DNA of 7,097 nt from positions 1 through 7,097 of the forward strand of contig CBDBUY010000007.1 in NCBI GenBank assembly GCA_965212145.1. Reading direction: 5' to 3'. Source of the stretch: JAAEPI01 sp965212145 (GTDB taxonomy: Bacteria > Bacteroidota > Bacteroidia > Cytophagales > Cyclobacteriaceae). This document shows, one piece after another, positions 5,258-7,097 of this stretch (position 1 is its first letter; every line of letters begins with the position of its first letter). The notes below the pieces were generated by a model that worked only from the letters and a program-made list of their open reading frames with translations, was not told the origin of the DNA and did not search any database. A program made the position numbers and the translations under genes.

Positions 5258-5313
5258 GGCGGACGGGGCCGGCCGGGCCGGTCTCGGCCAGGCCGGGCCG
5301 CGCCCCGTCCGCC
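5258..5313 (-). repeat. 12-bp perfect inverted repeat between the sugar dehydrogenase and cytochrome c genes
   Basis: GGCGGACGGGGC (5258-5269) and GCCCCGTCCGCC (5302-5313) are exact reverse complements around a 32-base GC-only-rich interior. The interior has a 10-bp direct repeat, GGCCGGGCCG, at 5271-5280 and 5291-5300. In the minus-strand transcript it would form a large hairpin about 24 bases before the cytochrome c start. There is no U-run, so RNA processing, stabilisation or partial termination are all possible. Confidence 0.7.
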
Positions 5314-5346
5314 GAGGCGCCCTCTACCACCGGCCGGCCGGGCGGC

Positions 5347-6603
5347 TCAGCGGGTGTAGGCGATGCGGTAGACGGCGCCGACCAGATCGTCGGAGACCAG
5401 CAGCGAGCCGTCCTGGAGCTGGGCCACGTCGACCGGCCGGCCGAGGTACTCGCCGGTCTCCTCGTCGAGCCAGCCGTCGGCGAAGACCATGGTCTCGCCC
5501 ACCGTGCCGTCCTCGTTCACCGCGGTGAACATGACACGCGCGCCGATCGGTTCGGTGCGGTTCCAGGAGCCGTGCTGGGCGTTGAACACGCCGCCACGGT
5601 ACTTCGCCGGGAACTGGCGGCCGGTGTAGAAGGTCATCCCCAGGTCGGCCGCGTGGGCGTCCATCTCGACCACCGGGAAGACCACGTCGGCCGGCGGCTC
5701 CGAGCCCTTATACTCGTTGGTGCGCACCGCCCCGCCGCCGTACCAGGGCGAGCCGAAGTGCTGGCCCATCGCGGTCTGGCGGTTCAGCTCGCCGGGCGGG
5801 ATGTCGTCGCCCATGCCGTCGACCTGGTTGTCGGTGAACCAGAGCTCGCCGTTGGCCGGGTTGAAGTCCATCCCCACGGAGTTGCGGATGCCGTAGGTGT
5901 AGACTTCGCGGTTGCTGCCGTCGCGGTCCATGCGGATGATGCCGCCGATGCCCTCGCGGTCGTAGAGCTCCAGCTTCTCGGCCGGCGGCACGTTGAAGGG
6001 CTGGCCGAGCGAGATGTAGAGCTTGTCGTCGGGCCCGACCCGGCAGACCCGGGCCGTGTGGTTGTAGCTCTCCTCCTCGACCGGGATCAGCTCGCCCTGC
6101 GGGACGATCGGCACCGCGACCACGTCGGGGCTCTCGTAGAAGAACTCGGCCGCCGGGTACATCAGCACGCGGTTCTGCTCGGCGATGAAGAGGAAGCCGT
6201 CCTTGGAAAAGCAGGGGCCGTTGGGGATGGTCAGGTCGAGCGAGGGCGCAAAGCGCTTCACCTCGTCGGCGACGCGGTCCTTGTTGCGGTCGGTCACCGC
6301 CCAGACGTCGGTCTTGCGGGTGCCGACGAAGGTGACGATGCCCTGGGGGCCCACCGCCATGTGGCGGGCGTCGGGCACGATGGCGTAGAGGTCGATGGCG
6401 AAGCCGGGCGGCAGCTCGATCCGCTCCAGGATCCGGCGGATCGCCGCGGCGTTCTCGCCGCCCTGCTCGACATAGGTGAAGTCCTTCACGCCGGTCGTCT
6501 TGAACTGGCCGAGCCGCTCCAGGTTCGACTGCGCCGCCGCCGGAGCCGCCGCTCCCGCCGCCAGTCCGACAGCTATTGCACTGCACAAGAGCCAAGTTCT
6601 CAT
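5347..6603 (-). CDS. PQQ-dependent sugar (sorbosone-type) dehydrogenase, exported
   Basis: 418 residues of the glucose/sorbosone dehydrogenase beta-propeller family. The signal peptide is MRTWLLCSAIAVGLAAGAAA with probable cleavage after Ala24 (AAA-QS), so it acts in the periplasm. Family motifs include SYNHTARVCRVGPDDKLYIS, with His182 as the likely catalytic base, YGIRNSVGMDFNPANGELWFTDN (Arg240-Asn241, probable PQQ contacts by analogy with soluble glucose dehydrogenase), DGMGDDIPPGELNR, GQHFGSPWYGGG, and a C-terminal GRPVDVAQLQDGSLLVSDDLVGAVYRI blade. The start at 6603 is chosen because GGGAGGA lies 7 bases upstream and the signal peptide begins there; the open frame further upstream is not protein-like. 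A promoter lies at 6696-6724. The true substrate is unknown, as family members oxidise varied sugars and aldehydes, and some relatives are poorly characterised. Confidence 0.9.
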   Translation of the reverse strand: MRTWLLCSAIAVGLAAGAAAPAAAQSNLERLGQFKTTGVKDFTYVEQGGENAAAIRRILERIELPPGFAIDLYAIVPDARHMAVGPQGIVTFVGTRKTDVWAVTDRNKDRVADEVKRFAPSLDLTIPNGPCFSKDGFLFIAEQNRVLMYPAAEFFYESPDVVAVPIVPQGELIPVEEESYNHTARVCRVGPDDKLYISLGQPFNVPPAEKLELYDREGIGGIIRMDRDGSNREVYTYGIRNSVGMDFNPANGELWFTDNQVDGMGDDIPPGELNRQTAMGQHFGSPWYGGGAVRTNEYKGSEPPADVVFPVVEMDAHAADLGMTFYTGRQFPAKYRGGVFNAQHGSWNRTEPIGARVMFTAVNEDGTVGETMVFADGWLDEETGEYLGRPVDVAQLQDGSLLVSDDLVGAVYRIAYTR

Positions 6604-6606
6604 CGC

Positions 6607-6613
6607 TTTCCTC
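6607..6613 (-). promoter_or_regulatory. Ribosome binding site of the sugar dehydrogenase gene
   Basis: On the minus strand AGGGAGGAAAGCG precedes ATG 6603-6601, giving a near-ideal Shine-Dalgarno core and spacing. It settles the start codon against longer upstream readings of the same frame. Confidence 0.7.
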
Positions 6614-6617
6614 CCTG

Positions 6618-6682
6618 GTGCCTCTGCGCCTCTTCTTCTGCGCTTCTTGCTTTGCTTACCCTGCGCTTCTTCTTGTGCCTCT
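6618..6682 (-). repeat. Purine-rich repeated leader upstream of the sugar dehydrogenase
   Basis: On the plus strand CTGCGC(C/T)TCTTCTT occurs at 6624-6637 and 6661-6674, with a variant at 6638-6652, flanked by GTGCCTCT at 6618-6625 and 6675-6682. In the minus-strand mRNA this is a purine-rich 5' leader made of AAGAAG-CGCAG units between the promoter and the ribosome binding site. Its base composition differs sharply from the surrounding DNA. Function is unknown; an unstructured leader favouring translation is one possibility. Confidence 0.6.
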
Positions 6683-6695
6683 CGCGGGCCTCGAA

Positions 6696-6724
6696 ATGAT
6701 ATCCGAAGCGGGAGGACGCGCCAA
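6696..6724 (-). promoter_or_regulatory. Sigma-70-type promoter for sugar dehydrogenase and cytochrome c
   Basis: On the minus strand TTGGCG (6724-6719) and TATCAT (6701-6696) are separated by exactly 17 bases. The boxes match consensus at 4 of 6 and 5 of 6 positions. Transcription would start near 6689, giving a leader of about 86 bases. The area is one of the few AT-richer spots in the window. This is the better of the two promoters proposed. Confidence 0.55.
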
Positions 6725-7092
6725 TTTGATTCTACCAGAACGAGTCCGCGCCCCCGCCGACGACCGCCGGCCGCCGGTTCGGCCCAAGGCGCGCCCGGAA
6801 AAGACGGCCGGGCGGCGCCAAGCCTCGCGCGACCGGCGCCGGGCTTCACCGTCGAGGCGCGGTGCCACGCACAGGCGAGGGACTGCGGCGCCCTTCCACT
6901 TGCGGCCGACGCCCGCCTGGGCCAGGACAGGGAGCGTGCGCGGAGCGCGCGCGAAAAGGGGCGCCTTGCGCGTCCCCCGGAGCGGCCGACTTCGCCGGAA
7001 CACATTGGAATCGGTGATTTTTCGCTGCCGGCGGACGCGCGAAGGCGGGTCCGCGCCGGGCGGCGCAACACCCAGGAGGGGCCCAGCCAGTC
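6725..7092. other. Intergenic region without a supportable gene
   Basis: About 370 bases between the sugar dehydrogenase promoter and the right edge. Open frames run through it on the minus strand, but their translations are arginine/proline/alanine-rich with no recognisable motif, as expected by chance at this GC content. The only AT-rich patch is at about 7004-7023. I see no tRNA, repeat or terminator here. It probably holds the promoter of a divergent plus-strand gene, but I cannot place one. Confidence 0.5.
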
Positions 7093-7097
7093 ATGTC
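7093..7097 (+). CDS. Possible start of a divergent gene cut by the window edge
   Basis: AGGAGG at 7074-7079 is followed by ATG at 7093-7095, and only two further bases remain. The spacer of 13 bases is longer than usual, so the true start may lie beyond the window. No product can be named. Confidence 0.3.

Noticed and set aside
6604..7071. N-terminal extension of the sugar dehydrogenase by about 156 residues
   Set aside because: The extension is arginine-rich with no motif, it would bury a clear signal peptide, and the promoter and ribosome binding site at 6607-6724 lie within it.
6846..7094. 82-residue minus-strand open frame at the right edge
   Set aside because: It is low-complexity in composition with no recognisable domain or convincing ribosome binding site inside the window, and is better explained as chance coding at high GC.

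Overview
This window reads as a pyrroloquinoline quinone (PQQ) island from a very GC-rich bacterium. PqqC, PqqD and PqqE look most like the Methylobacterium-type proteins as I remember them, so an alphaproteobacterium is likely. Rhodospirillales-like is a guess. No rRNA, tRNA, CRISPR array or insertion sequence is visible.

Layout, left to right. (1) Positions 1-1228 hold the 3' part of a PQQ-dependent quinohemoprotein alcohol dehydrogenase with a C-terminal cytochrome c domain. One extra base near 658 breaks its frame. (2) Positions 1324-4839 hold a complete pqqABCDE operon. The short precursor gene pqqA is followed by a 174-base gap with a strong hairpin and a five-copy 15-bp tandem repeat. 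Then come pqqB, pqqC, pqqD and pqqE, each overlapping the next by 4 bases (GTGA, GTGA, ATGA). (3) Positions 4843-4867 hold a hairpin between converging genes. (4) On the minus strand lie a sorbosone/sugar dehydrogenase-family quinoprotein (5347-6603) and, downstream of it, a small exported cytochrome c (4883-5233). They are probably one transcript from a good sigma-70-like promoter at 6696-6724. (5) Positions 6725-7092 hold no gene I can support. A possible new plus-strand gene starts at 7093 on the window edge.

How it works together: PqqA is the ribosomal peptide whose Glu16 and Tyr20 become PQQ. PqqE, with the chaperone PqqD, cross-links them. PqqB is thought to oxidise the excised intermediate, and PqqC performs the last ring closure and oxidation. 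The flanking genes are users of PQQ: a periplasmic alcohol dehydrogenase with its own haem, and a periplasmic sugar-type dehydrogenase next to a separate cytochrome c. The protease step (PqqF/PqqG) is not encoded here.

I found no wholly new system. The unusual points are the frameshift that places the dehydrogenase in frame with pqqA, three separate short tandem repeats within about 1.2 kb of the operon, a PqqB that lacks the usual second and third cysteines of its CxCxxC motif, a PqqC with Ile at a position that is His in the Klebsiella enzyme, and several inverted repeats in the gaps.
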